In this document: positions 12,065-22,524 of the stretch, piece by piece | Numbering within the stretch: position 1 is the first letter of the stretch | How the letters are laid out: every line of letters begins with the position of its first letter | Notes under the pieces: model-generated | What the model was told of the DNA's origin: nothing | Seen by the model: the letters and a program-made list of their open reading frames with translations, nothing else | Database searches by the model: none | Program-made: the position numbers and the translations under genes | Assembly (NCBI GenBank): GCA_958450325.1 | Contig: OY288257.1 | Location: forward strand, 14,899,873-14,963,872 | Direction of reading: 5' to 3' | From: Agrostemma githago | Taxonomy: Eukaryota > Streptophyta > Magnoliopsida > Caryophyllales > Caryophyllaceae | DNA: 64,000 nt

Positions 12065-12235
12065 CGTCAATAGGGTCGACCGGTCCGGTCCGGGTTAAGA
12101 CCGGTCTGACAGGTCCGGTTCCGGTCCGGTCTGACACCTAGCCGGTCCGGACTTCAGTTCTAGCGATGGTACTTGGCCGATCTTCGGTCTAACCGGGTCC
12201 GGTCCAGTCCGGTCCGGTTCCGGACCGGTGAACAC
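12065..12235. repeat. hAT right subterminal CCGGTCC repeats
   Basis: Mirror-image counterpart of the left cluster, with many CCGGTCC/GGACCGG words ending at the right inverted terminus. Confidence 0.75.
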
Positions 12236-12248
12236 CCCTAATCGTAGT

Positions 12249-12468
12249 TGTTTCTTATTTACGAGTGTAAATTAAGGGTCAAAAACCGAGCGCCTTACAG
12301 CCTTAAACGTAGTGGATCATTCAAGTAATATTTTGATCGTGGGTCAATTAGTTTGTAAGTCTGGGTTTGATTTTCAACTAATTAATTGAGTAATAGTGGA
12401 CCAAGATCTCGGGGTATGAGATCGAACCACTTCAAAAATCTCTCTTGTCCCTTTACGTTTTTGTTGTT
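12249..12468. other. Unassigned spacer
   Basis: It continues the sequence interrupted by the hAT element. No feature seen. Confidence 0.3.
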
Positions 12469-12470
12469 TA

Positions 12471-12560
12471 CTCCCTCTGTTCCATTCATTTGTTTGTCTT
12501 TTGTATTTATTGTGAGAAGTATTTTAATCAAAGGCAAACAAATGAATGCGACAGAGGGAG
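12471..12560. mobile_element. 90-bp Stowaway-like MITE
   Basis: Termini CTCCCTCTGTTCC and GACAGAGGGAG are inverted repeats flanked by TA on both sides (12469-12470, 12561-12562). The inner arms (CATTTGTTTGTCTTT and its complement) also pair, so it folds as a hairpin. Confidence 0.9.
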
Positions 12561-12615
12561 TATTTTCTTCCTAGATCACAATTGATTGTTCAAGTTTATC
12601 TCATAAACTTAGAAC

Positions 12616-13052
12616 TAGGATAGACTTGGCAAAGTAAACCGAAAACATGATCGGAAATACATGAATTGAGAATCGATTGAACACCTGATATGAGTAAATT
12701 GGAATAATACCCAAAACCTGATTCAATCCGAATCGAACTGAAATCGTACCGAAATTAAAATAACCTAATGATATTCGAACTCGAATATAATCGAACCAAT
12801 AATAACCGAACCGATTGACCTGATTAATAATTACTTACTTTTTCATAAAAAAAAAACCTGAAACTCACCTGACCTACTATTGACCTGATCTGAACCATAC
12901 TAGACTTGAAATAACATAAACCGATAAAAGTGGCTAAACGAAATGAATCCGATCGAAATCGAACTGTAACTGAAATTTAGGCTAACCTGATTGTGACAGA
13001 AATGATATAATTCGTTCCGAAATCAAACCGAATGATCCGGTTGCCAGGTCTA
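12616..13052. mobile_element. Non-autonomous hAT-like element with 8-bp TSD
   Basis: CTTAGAAC at 12608-12615 is repeated exactly at 13053-13060. The ends are TAGGATAGACTTGGCAA and, inverted, TAGACCTGGCAACCGG. The interior has many repeated ATCGAAC, CCGAA and GACCTGA words and no open frame. TSD length, termini and subterminal repeats fit a hAT MITE. Confidence 0.85.
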
Positions 13053-13060
13053 CTTAGAAC

Positions 13061-15895
13061 CATCAAGGAGATCCATTCGCGCTGTTATTATAACGAAAGT
13101 ACATCGTTACTATAACAAAAAACCGGGGAACGTTACTATAACAAAAAAGGGCAAACTCAATTCAATCCCCCTTCTTGACTATATATATATATGATTCTCG
13201 ATCCTTCAAAAATGATTGTTAAATTGCATCAATTATATGATGTTATCAGGTTTCTAACTAAAATTTAGCAATTGATTTGGATTCAATTTATAGGTAGGAT
13301 GGAGTGGGAAAAATGCTAAGTCCATGAATTATGTATCCTTCATGGAGGATACTATTCTAAACTAGTTGATTATTTTCGCCCCCTCGGAAAGCAAAGGAAC
13401 TCACTCTAGTAAACAGCTCACCATATTTTTATACTTAAATATTTCAATGAATTTTTAAAATTATTTTAATACTCCGTAATTATTTTCCTATTAAAAGATA
13501 AAAAAAGGTGTATTAAATTAAATATTATTTTATATTTGTATTTTAAAATATCGAGTCACAGATCAAGATTGAAGGTTCTGACTCTTGACCTGCAAAAAAC
13601 TGGTTTGATGGGTCAAGTTTACAAGTCGGGTCAAATTTTGTCAAGTCTAACAGTAACGTTACTATTTAACACGAATGCAATTTTAGTCTTTCTATGTACA
13701 ACCGTATAGAACTAGCCTTTTAGACTAAGGCTTTGTAATCTCTTCTTTCCAACGGGTTGAACCTGTTGGTCCTGGTCATGACCATAAATTAATGGGTTAT
13801 TTAGGATTCAGGTCAAAAGAATGAATTCATGACCCTAAAACAACAGGTCGGGCCGGGTGAGACAGGTTTGCGAGTCAGGTCAAATTTAGAGCAAGATCGT
13901 TTGATTCATATATACAAACATATTCGATGCGAAAAGTCAACTGGTTAGCGTGTAAAAAGATATATGTAAACTCAATGTTTGCACGAACATATTAATATTG
14001 CTTATGGACACAAGACCTGAGATTTTTATAAACATCATTTGTTTCACCGAGGTAACTATTTACGCACTAGATCTGTTGGCCGGGTCGGGTCAAATACGGG
14101 TCATGTATTGTGTTTTGGTCAAAATACGGGACAAATAATTTCGAATGCCTAATATTTTTATAGCTTTTTAAATAATTTTTTTAATATTAGTTTTTTATTT
14201 ATTTGAATAGTATTAGGATTATACCTTCAGTTATAATGTTTATATTTAAAAAATTAATCATAATCTTCTTAGCATGTCTCACTTCTTAATTTTCGTCGGG
14301 GTTGTCTTCGTAAGATAAACATTGATAAGTAGTGTTACTTCTTCCAAATGACCATTATTTGAAATAATCCTAACCACTTTGTCACAGATTATAAAGAAAA
14401 GTATTATCATCGATTTACTAACTACGTTATTGGTGCACCCGTGTGAAAATTCAAATACAGTAGTTAATTTAATTTATACAATATTTTTTGCATACACAAC
14501 CAAATTAATAGTAACATACATTAAAATTTACACATTTATTAATAATTGTTTTAGTAACCACGCATGGACATCCATCTAGTTGGTTTATAAAAGGATGTAA
14601 TATGAAATTTTACCTTCAAAATATTTTACCTAAATATTTGGGTTAATAAAAAAAGGGTTAATAAAAAAATCACCTTTATTTAGTGTTCATCAATTGGATC
14701 TGAGTTATTGGTTGAGTCTTTTTTTGGTCCGGTTTGGACTTCTTAGTTCAACATCATTAAAAAGTTCACAATTTTTTTGATGAAAAAGTCTCCTATGATA
14801 AGTTTAGTCCATCATCTAAAGCTGAAAAAATTACTTCTAATTTAATACGAGTAACTTCTTTTTTGAGTGAAAGCTCTATCTATAGGATAGCTTTAGCTGG
14901 GCCTTCACATTCCGTTTGCATCAACATAATTTTTTTTAGATACGTTCTTCCAAAAGTCACAAACTGTTACTCATACTATGGTTACATTTTACATGTCCCA
15001 TGTTAACTATGTACATACAAAACCTTTACATAAATATTACTCCGTACAACATGGCTTGATATATATGATTGTCATATTTGTTCGAAGTTTTACATCTCCA
15101 TAGGCTATTTAGGCAAAAAGTAGTTCAGTTGGAATGGCCTTCCAAAAGTGTCTTCTTGATTGAGCCTAAGAGCCGGTGTCTAAAAGTGTCTATTATGATA
15201 TGATGAGGAGTGGTTGATTTTGATTGTCGACTTGTTTTTGAATTTCGGTTGGATGTGATTGTTTTGTTTAGCTGTGAATTCAAGTGCTCTTGTTCGATTG
15301 AATGCATCATGTTTAGTTTTGATTATAGTTGAATTACGTGTTTATTTGGATTTAGTAGCATTAATTTTAGTTTTGTTCTTCTTTAGATGATGAATTGATC
15401 TGATATCATTTTGATTGATTTATTCGGATTATAGTTGAATTTCTGCGTTTAATTGAATTCAGTAGAGCATTAAGTATCACTTTGAATAATTTTTTAGTAA
15501 CTGCTATGATCTGTTGACTGTTTAGCTGTATATTCAAGTGCTAGTGCGGTTTATATGATGATCTAATTCGTCATCAGTATGATTAGGATTCACTAATACA
15601 TCATAGAGCGTGTAACATATAGTGTGATCTATGTACGCATAGATACAAGTATTAAATTCATTATGGAATTGGATCTATAACATTAAACGAGACCGTTAAG
15701 TCACTAGTTCATCATAGAGTACAATAGTAGCATAACGGAAAGTGAGTTCATTGTATGCATACGGCAGTCTCATTAGCCATTTCCTCATACTACATAATTG
15801 TTTACCAAATAAACTATTAATTTTAGTTTTAATTGTTTTAGGGTTACACTTGGTCTATTTTTTGTGAGGATGGTAACCAACTAATTCTTCATTTT
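13061..15895. other. Unassigned repeat-derived DNA
   Basis: No convincing gene. I see a short repeat of GTTACTATAACAAAAAA (about 13100-13150). Clusters of GGGTCGGGTCAAAT-like words at about 13610-13640, 13840-13890 and 14070-14130 resemble subterminal repeats of a degraded element. Partly duplicated AT-rich text around TTTAGCTGTGAATTCAAGTG recurs at 15267 and 15520. Short open frames look accidental. Confidence 0.35.
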
Positions 15896-15949
15896 CCGGT
15901 ATGAATTCTTCATTTGGTTTATCAAGGATAGTGATGATAAATTATCTCA

Positions 15950-16700
15950 TTCACTTTTAAAGGCTTCACCTACACTCTTTAATGCTCCACTTCCACTCTT
16001 TAATGCTCCACTTACACTTTTTAAGAAATGTAAGTAGAGACTAAAAGATGTGTAAGTAGAGGCTATAGAAGTGTAATTGTCTCATTTTTATTTTCTCGTA
16101 GATTACACTTTTTAAGGCTCTACTTACACTTTTAAAAGTTTAACTTACACTTCTTAAAAAGTGTAAGTGGATACTAAAACAAGTGTAAGTAGAGATTATA
16201 TAAGTGTAATTGTCTCATTTTATTGTAGGTCACACTTTTTAAGGCTCCACTTACATTTTTTAATGCTCCACTCACACTAAAAAAGTGCAAGTAGAAGTGT
16301 AAGTGTAGACTAAACGAAGTGTAAGTAAAGATTATAGAAGTGTAATTGTCTCATTTTCTTTTTAATTTTTAGACTAGAGAAGTATAAGCAGACACTAAAT
16401 GTTTAATTCTGTAATTGCAGATGTACATGTTGAAGTAACTTAAGAAGATTCACAAATGTTGAAGTAACTGAAGAAGTGTAATTGGATGAATAAGTGTAAC
16501 TAGACGACGAAGAAGTGTAAGTGGACGGTGAATAAGTGTAACTAGACGGTGTACAATTGTAAGTGGACGGTGAATAAGTGTAACTAGACGATGAATAAGT
16601 GTAAGTGGATTAGGAAGAAGTGTAAGTGGACTATAAATAAGTGTAATTAGACGATGGAGAAGTGTAAGTGGACGGTGAATAAGTGTAACTAGACCTTGGA
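15950..16700. repeat. Clustered AGTGTAAGTGGA motif array
   Basis: Dozens of words near AAGTGTAAGTGGAC or its complement occur at irregular 15-60-bp spacing. Complement-strand copies dominate at first (CCACTTACACTTTTTAA), direct copies later (GAATAAGTGTAACTAGACG). It is not a strict tandem array and not coding. Confidence 0.85.
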
Positions 16701-17160
16701 GGAAGCGTGCCGCCTAATCTAACCCCAAACTCTTTTCCTTGTCATTTTCGAGGTTGGTGCATCAAGCTACTCAGCCCAAGAAAAAAACGCCTAGCATGAG
16801 CATGACCAAATTGAAACAACGGAAGAACTAGTAAGAAAACACAAAATTGTGCATAACATTTAACTTGACCATTCAAAGAAAAAACAAAATAACTAATTGG
16901 TAGTTAGCTTCTCATTGTAATTAATAGGTAACTTGTTATGAATAAATTAGAAATGTCGTCGGTGATATCGAATTTCATAAACATCGTACTTCGAACAAAA
17001 TATATACGATAATATTTCATGATAATATGACGATACATACTGAATTCAATATTATCACAGAACTTATCTGAATTATTGAGTAACGCAGAGTGACGTAATC
17101 TTATTCTATAAGAACAAATTAAACTAAAAAAATACTTTAATACTTGAAGTGGCTACGTAT

Positions 17161-17421
17161 TTATCTCCATTTGCAACCAAAACTAGTTCTACTAGTAGAA
17201 CTAGCCTTGCGTAATCTTGGCACCCTCATCGTACAACTATCACCATTTTCCTCCTCCTTGTCGTCGGTTAGAAGCTCATCTCTAAGAGTGGTTGTAGTTG
17301 TAGTTTTCTGATGCTCAACAATAGGCAGCAACCTGCCATTGAAAAACAGGTCATCAGTCGGATTAATCTCGAAATTGGCAACAGAAAAGTCGAAATCCAA
17401 AACCCATCGATTTGATATCAC
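17161..17421 (-). pseudogene. Captured exon, MAKR/DUF1645-like fragment
   Basis: An 86-codon minus-strand frame has normal plant coding composition. Its first third reads FDFSVANFEINPTDDLFFNG then RLLPIVE. In plants the pattern FDFS...DLFFNG(R/Q)LLP is typical of membrane-associated kinase regulators and DUF1645 proteins, where it precedes a basic Ser-rich tail. Here too the end is basic and Ser-rich (RKASSTSRTSFGCKWR). The fragment is far shorter than those proteins. Sitting inside repeat DNA, it is best read as a host gene piece carried by an element. Identification rests on motif resemblance only. Confidence 0.4.
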
Positions 17422-18639
17422 TTAGTTGCTTCTCACTAAGGTTGCTATTAATGAACGTTACAAGATGATTGAGTTGAAAATAAATTGCAGTAGAAAAGAA
17501 AGATTGCTTAATAACAATCTAACACATAAGTGAAAAATCGCTTAATCACAGCATCATAATATCACATCATGGTTTGAGTCTATTGAGTAATTTGATGAAT
17601 AACTAAAGACTAGCAATCAGCAACATTCCATCTTGCTCTGGAAAATGCATTACAGGCTCCAGTCATCAAAAGCTTGAAACCGATTGGGTAACGTAACAAT
17701 GATAGTAGTAACAAACAAAATCGACATCAGTATCAGCAACAACAATAACTCACCAACGACGACTCAACAACAACAATATACGGGATAAAGACCACAGTCC
17801 ATCGACCAAGCTAAATAGTTGTTTTTTCTACTATTTTTTTATGAAATGTAAGATATATAATCCGTATTAAATAACTGGAATTTACGGGTACATCCAAAAT
17901 TAATCAAGCAATAAGCTATCCTGAACCATGTATCTCTCACACAACCACATAATACAATTCTACACAGACCACGCACACATTAAACGAAATCATTGAAAAC
18001 GAGTACGATTATATCTGATTAAAAGAGCACCATTATCACACTTGAAATCATACCATATCCAAAACTACAATGACGAACACCAATACTGAAAACGAGTACG
18101 ATCGCAAAAAAGAATTGGAAGAATTCGACAACACGAAACTAGGAGTAAAAGGATTAATTAATTCAGGCGTAACACGAAAATATTGATTGAACAATTAATT
18201 AAAGAAGCATAAAAAACTTACCCGCCATTGGAATAGTTGATTGAACAATTGAAAAATTGACGAATTGAGATTGATTGAAATGAGGAATCGCGTTTGATTG
18301 ATGAATGATCGTGTTTGAGTTGAGGGAAAATAGCAGCTGTTGATTGAAAGGGTTAGGGAATTGGGGAAATGTAACGTGTTTACTGCAACGGGGTTGATCG
18401 TGTTGATGTAGCATGTTTTTTCTTTTTCTTTCCTATTATATATAGTTCGGACTGTTCGGATCGAACTTATGGTTGATCGTGTTGACGAATGATCGTATTT
18501 TATTTTTTTCTCTCTCCTCTTTAATTATCTTAATGCAAATATTCTCTCTCCCATCAAATTTTTAACTGCATCTTTCTATCACACAACAAGTGTGTCGTTT
18601 CATCTTCATTTTCACAAAAAAAAAATCATCATTTCGCTA

Positions 18640-20100
18640 CTGTCATGTTACTCTAACTCATACAATGTGTTATTCTAACTCATACAATGTGTTACTCTAA
18701 TTCATGAATTGTGTTATTTTAACTCATAAAATCTATTACGTTACATAATAGTGTCTTATAAAAACAGTATGTTGCAAAATGTATGTTACATAATTAAGGA
18801 TACTCTAAAACAAAAAATTATAAAACTCCATTATAATTCCAATTTTTCACACTTGTTAATCTAAGAACTTGATATTGGTAATCAAATTATACTCATAAAT
18901 TGTGTTACTGTAACTCATTAGGTATGTTACTGTAACGCATAATGTGTGTTATTCTAACGCTTAATGTGTGTTATTCTAACTCTTTTTACATCAATAAATT
19001 GGTACAGAAGTTCCAACTGAATCAACTTCATTACAATTCCAATATTTCACACCTGTTTCTCATAATATGTGTTACTGTAACTCATTAAGTATGTTACTCT
19101 AACGAATAATGTATGTTACTCTAACAATATACTATCCTACTTAGAATTCTACTTCTTCATCCTCCTCGTCCTCTTCTTCTTCATCATCTTCATCGTCAGA
19201 AGCTTTGATTTAATCTAACCACCGCGCCATCTTTTCGTTGTGTACCTCCTCACATCCACAAGCCAATGCGTAGATTTTATAGAAGTTTACTTACTCATCC
19301 ACGTCCTTGAAGATCTGCCCTATGTATGGAGGAAACTCTCACCCACATCCCTACACCTTTCATGTGTTTTTGCGTGTACTGAAAAATAATAACAGTGCCA
19401 ATAAACGTGGCGAAAAAAACAATCAGAACTTGAAATATGGGTTAAAGTAACAGATGACAATAATTAAAGTAACAGATGAAGTGCATTGAAGTAACACTGG
19501 ATTCAATTAACAGAGAATGCTTATACATCAGGTATAAATTAAAGTAACAGAGGTTAGACATTAAAGTAACAGATAGTGTGAATTAAAGTAACAGATAATG
19601 TTCGTTAAAATAACACCAGGTATAGGTTAGTGCAAAAAATTCATATAATGATCATAAATAGAAGTATGACGCAATATCATTCTTTGAATGGGGGTGATAT
19701 TCTTTGATATTGTTTCCTATTTTGAAATCAATCACGTCCCATAATTATAGGAAGCAATATCTTTCTTTTTTATTTTTTATTTTTTTATATGGCGGTATTC
19801 TAAATCCTTTTTGTTACTCCAATGCATTACAGTAACAGATGAAAAGAACTAAAGTAACAGATGAAGTGCGTTAAAGTAACACGAGATTCAGTTAACATTA
19901 TGTGTATTAAAATAACAGAGGTTAACCATTAAAATAACAGATTGTGTATATCACAGTAACACAGTATGCGCATTACAATAACTCCATATATGTTCGTGCG
20001 TAAAATTCATATAATGCTTAGACCTTTCTGTGTTACATTTTTGTGTTACTCTAATTAAAATTAGGTGTTACTGTAACTCAGAACGTATGTTACTTCAACA
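18640..20100. repeat. GTTACTNTAAC motif clusters of family B copy 1
   Basis: Many copies of GTGTTACTCTAACTCAT, GTTACTGTAACTCATT and the complement ATTAAAGTAACAGAT. The core GTTACTNTAAC is close to an inverted repeat of itself. The same motif fills the other two family B copies. Confidence 0.85.
19139..19345 (-). pseudogene. Relic of FAR1-like exon and acidic tail, family B copy 1
   Basis: The minus strand at about 19250-19345 resembles the better-kept copy at 55260-55360 (VGESF and DLQGRG in shifted frames). The minus strand at 19139-19200 encodes an acidic run ending DEEDEEVEF then stop. Frames are broken between the two blocks. The same two blocks recur in copy B4. Confidence 0.45.
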
Positions 20101-20440
20101 TCGTGTCTGCTTCATTAGAAAACAAAACAATAGTATCAGTGAAGTTTAAGAAAAACCTAAAGAATAAACAAAACAATAACACGAGAGTAATGGACCATTG
20201 ATATGAATCTATGAATAATCAAATGAATAAAATTCCACCTTTTAAAAATTATAAAAATTTGGAATCTATACTAACAAGATAGCAATGAACCATGCAGATA
20301 TGAATCTATGATGAATGAAATGACCATGAAAGCAATATCGACATGAAAATCGACGAAAAACATGAAAACAAATTGACGCAAATTAGTCGAGATGATGAAT
20401 AAAAATTGACGCAAAACATGAAAGTAATAACGAAACTCAC

Positions 20441-20504
20441 CATTGTTATAGTCGATGAATTGATTATCAACAATTGATGAAGATATCGCGATTATTGAAT
20501 CCAT
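20441..20504 (-). pseudogene. Relic first exon, family B copy 1
   Basis: ATG at 20504 begins MDSIIAISSSIVDNQFIDYN, ending NG at a GTGAGT splice donor. The same exon is found at 47015-47078 (+) and 56134-56198 (-) with most residues kept, so it comes from a gene carried by the family B ancestor. Confidence 0.65.
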
Positions 20505-20814
20505 AGTAACGGGATTTCGAGCACAAATTTGAATGAATGAATGAATGAAAGAACGTGATATTAGAAGCAGTTTTTTTTAGGTTTTTGATGAACATGAATG
20601 AATGAATGAATGAGTGAATGTGATGTTATTGTTACCTAAAATTATGGGAGTTATTTTAGGAAACAGTATCTTCCTTTTTTTTTTAATGCAAATATTATGA
20701 TGCATCTTGTCCATCGATTCTCATCGCATTCAATGGATGAGATGAGGACTTAGGGACTCATATATAGAGAAGGACTCATAAGAGCCTTACTCTCTCTCTA
20801 TATATATATATATA

Positions 20815-22044
20815 GAGGCGGGCTCAGGTGAGGCAGGGTAACTCCTTACACCCATTGAGGCACAATCTAGACCATTAGATTAAGATGAAACATACATCTA
20901 AATAAGTGTTATATACACTAAAAAACTCATTATATACGTTATTAAACTCACTATATATACACACACTTAAGAACTCAATATATACAGTAAAATAATTGTT
21001 ATATACACTCAAATAGTTATATGTACACCAATTAATCAACAATGGAACATACATCAAAATAACTGTTATATACACTAAAAAAACTCATTATATACGCTAA
21101 TAAACTCACTGCATACACACACTTAAGAACTAAATATATATACAGTAAAATAATTGTTATATACACCCAAATAATTAATATGTACATCAGTTAATCAATA
21201 ATGGAACATACATCAAAATAACTGTTATATACACTAAAAAACTCATTATATACGTTATTAAACTCACTATATATACACACACTTAAGAACTCAATATATA
21301 CAGTAAAATAATTGTTATATACACTCAAATAGTTATATGTACACCAATTAATCAACAATGGAACATACATCAAAATAACTGTTATATACACTAAAAAAAC
21401 TCATTATATACGCTAATAAACTCACTGCATACACACACTTAAAAACTAAATATATATACAGTAAAATAATTGTTATATACACCCAAATAATTAATATGTA
21501 CATCAGTTAATCAATAATGGAACATACATCAAAATAACTGTTATATACACTAAAAAACTCATTATATACTCTATTAAACGCATTACATATATATACACTT
21601 AAGAACTCAATATATACAGTAAAATAATTGTTATATCCACCCAAATAGTTACCATGTACACTAATTAATCAACAATAGAAAATACATCCAAATAACTTTT
21701 ATATACACAAAAAACTCATTATATACGCTATTAAACTCACTATACACACACACACACTCACACACACACACACACTTAAGAACTCAATATATACAGTAAA
21801 ATAAATGTTATATACACTCAATATTTTTGGAAAAAAAAATTCGAAAAACAAAATTTCCGAAAACATTTTATTTTTTTTTGAAAAAAAATCCGATTTTTTT
21901 TTTTTTTCCAAATTTTTTTTTCCCTGGGAATTTTTTTTTATGTATGAGTTTTTGTTTTAATCTTAGCCTTTAATTTCATTTTAATCTAATGGTTTAGATT
22001 GTGCCTCAATGGGTGCGGCGAGTTGAACTGCCTCAAAGGATCCT
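20815..22044. mobile_element. Family A (TA)n-associated element, copy 1
   Basis: The left end runs GGCTCAGGTGAGGCAGGGTAA and the right end CTGCCTCAAAGGATCC. Inverted subterminal blocks share ACCCATTGAGGCACAATCTA and the following CCATTAGATTA. (TA)n lies on both sides. The interior consists of GTTATATACACT motif repeats and an A/T homopolymer-rich tail near 21830-21930. No coding sequence. Confidence 0.88.
20880..21600. repeat. 316-bp tandem repeat inside family A copy 1
   Basis: Blocks starting near 20880, 21196 and 21512 repeat with a 316-bp period (for example GGAACATACATCAAAATAAC at matching places). Each has two related halves built on GTTATATACAC. The third block is partial. Confidence 0.85.
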
Positions 22045-22058
22045 ATATATATATAATA

Positions 22059-22500
22059 TAGGTTCACATAAGGTCAACAACTCTTATAAGTTCATAAGTT
22101 CCAGTGTTAAAGTTACATAAAAAGTGCTTAAATTTACACGAGATAAGTGATAAAGTTGCACTTTATCACTTGAAGTGATAAAAGAGTTGAATGTTATAGT
22201 TACATATCAATTTTAAACAAATGCAACTTTATCGTATGTCATCTGTAACTTTAATATAGACTTACTAAAACACGGTGCCCTTATTTGAACAAATAAGGGC
22301 ACCATGTTTCAGTAAGTCTATATTAAAGTTAAGGGCATTTGTTTAAAACTGATATGTAACTATAACATTCAGCTCTTTTATCACTTCAAGTGATAAAGTG
22401 CAACTTTATCATTCGTCTCGTGTAACTTTAAGCACTTTTTGTGTAACTTTAACACTTGACCTTATGCTCTTAAAATAGTTGTTGCCCTTATTTGAACCTA
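22059..22500. mobile_element. Family E fold-back MITE, copy 1 (442 bp)
   Basis: Both ends read TAGGTTCA(C/A)ATAAGG when oriented inward. The two halves are inverted copies meeting near 22283 at GCCCTTATTTGAACAAATAA. The right arm lacks about 25 bp found in the left. (TA)n lies to the right and a TA-rich tract to the left. A 169-bp relative is at 46500-46668. Confidence 0.9.
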
Positions 22501-22524
22501 CATATATATATATATATATATATC

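Larger units (their letters stand above)
8351..12240 (+). mobile_element. hAT-superfamily DNA transposon with perfect 8-bp TSD
   Basis: The 3.9-kb element begins CAGGGTTGTTTAAAAACCGG and ends CCGGTGAACACCCCTA, imperfect inverted termini of hAT type. ATCGTAGT occurs at 8343-8350 and again at 12241-12248, an exact 8-bp target duplication. Both ends carry dense CCGGTCCGG subterminal repeats. The interior encodes a broken Ac/RICESLEEPER-like transposase. Confidence 0.96.
15896..18440 (-). mobile_element. Putative non-autonomous element with captured exon
   Basis: It combines a motif array (15.95-16.70 kb), an exon with gene-like coding sequence (17161-17421) and an upstream leader exon ending at a GTAAGT donor (18199-18414 region). 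This layout matches the (TA)n-associated elements further right: short leader exon, long intron, 3' exon, clustered motif. I could not find termini, so the limits are approximate. Confidence 0.45.
18500..20792 (-). mobile_element. Family B (TA)n-associated element, copy 1, left end lost
   Basis: It aligns by eye with copies at 46715-49115 and 54239-56470. The right terminus reads GGACTCATAAGAGCCTTACTC and abuts a (TA)n tract. The left end lacks the AAGTGAGTCCTC terminus and fuses to unrelated sequence near 18500. The interior contains dense GTTACTCTAACTCAT-type motifs and relic exons on the minus strand. Confidence 0.75.

Noticed and set aside
20875..21391. Repeated minus-strand frames starting MYITVILMYVPL
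   Set aside because: They come from the 316-bp non-coding repeat of family A, and the composition (Tyr, Ile, Val) follows the GTTATATACAC word.
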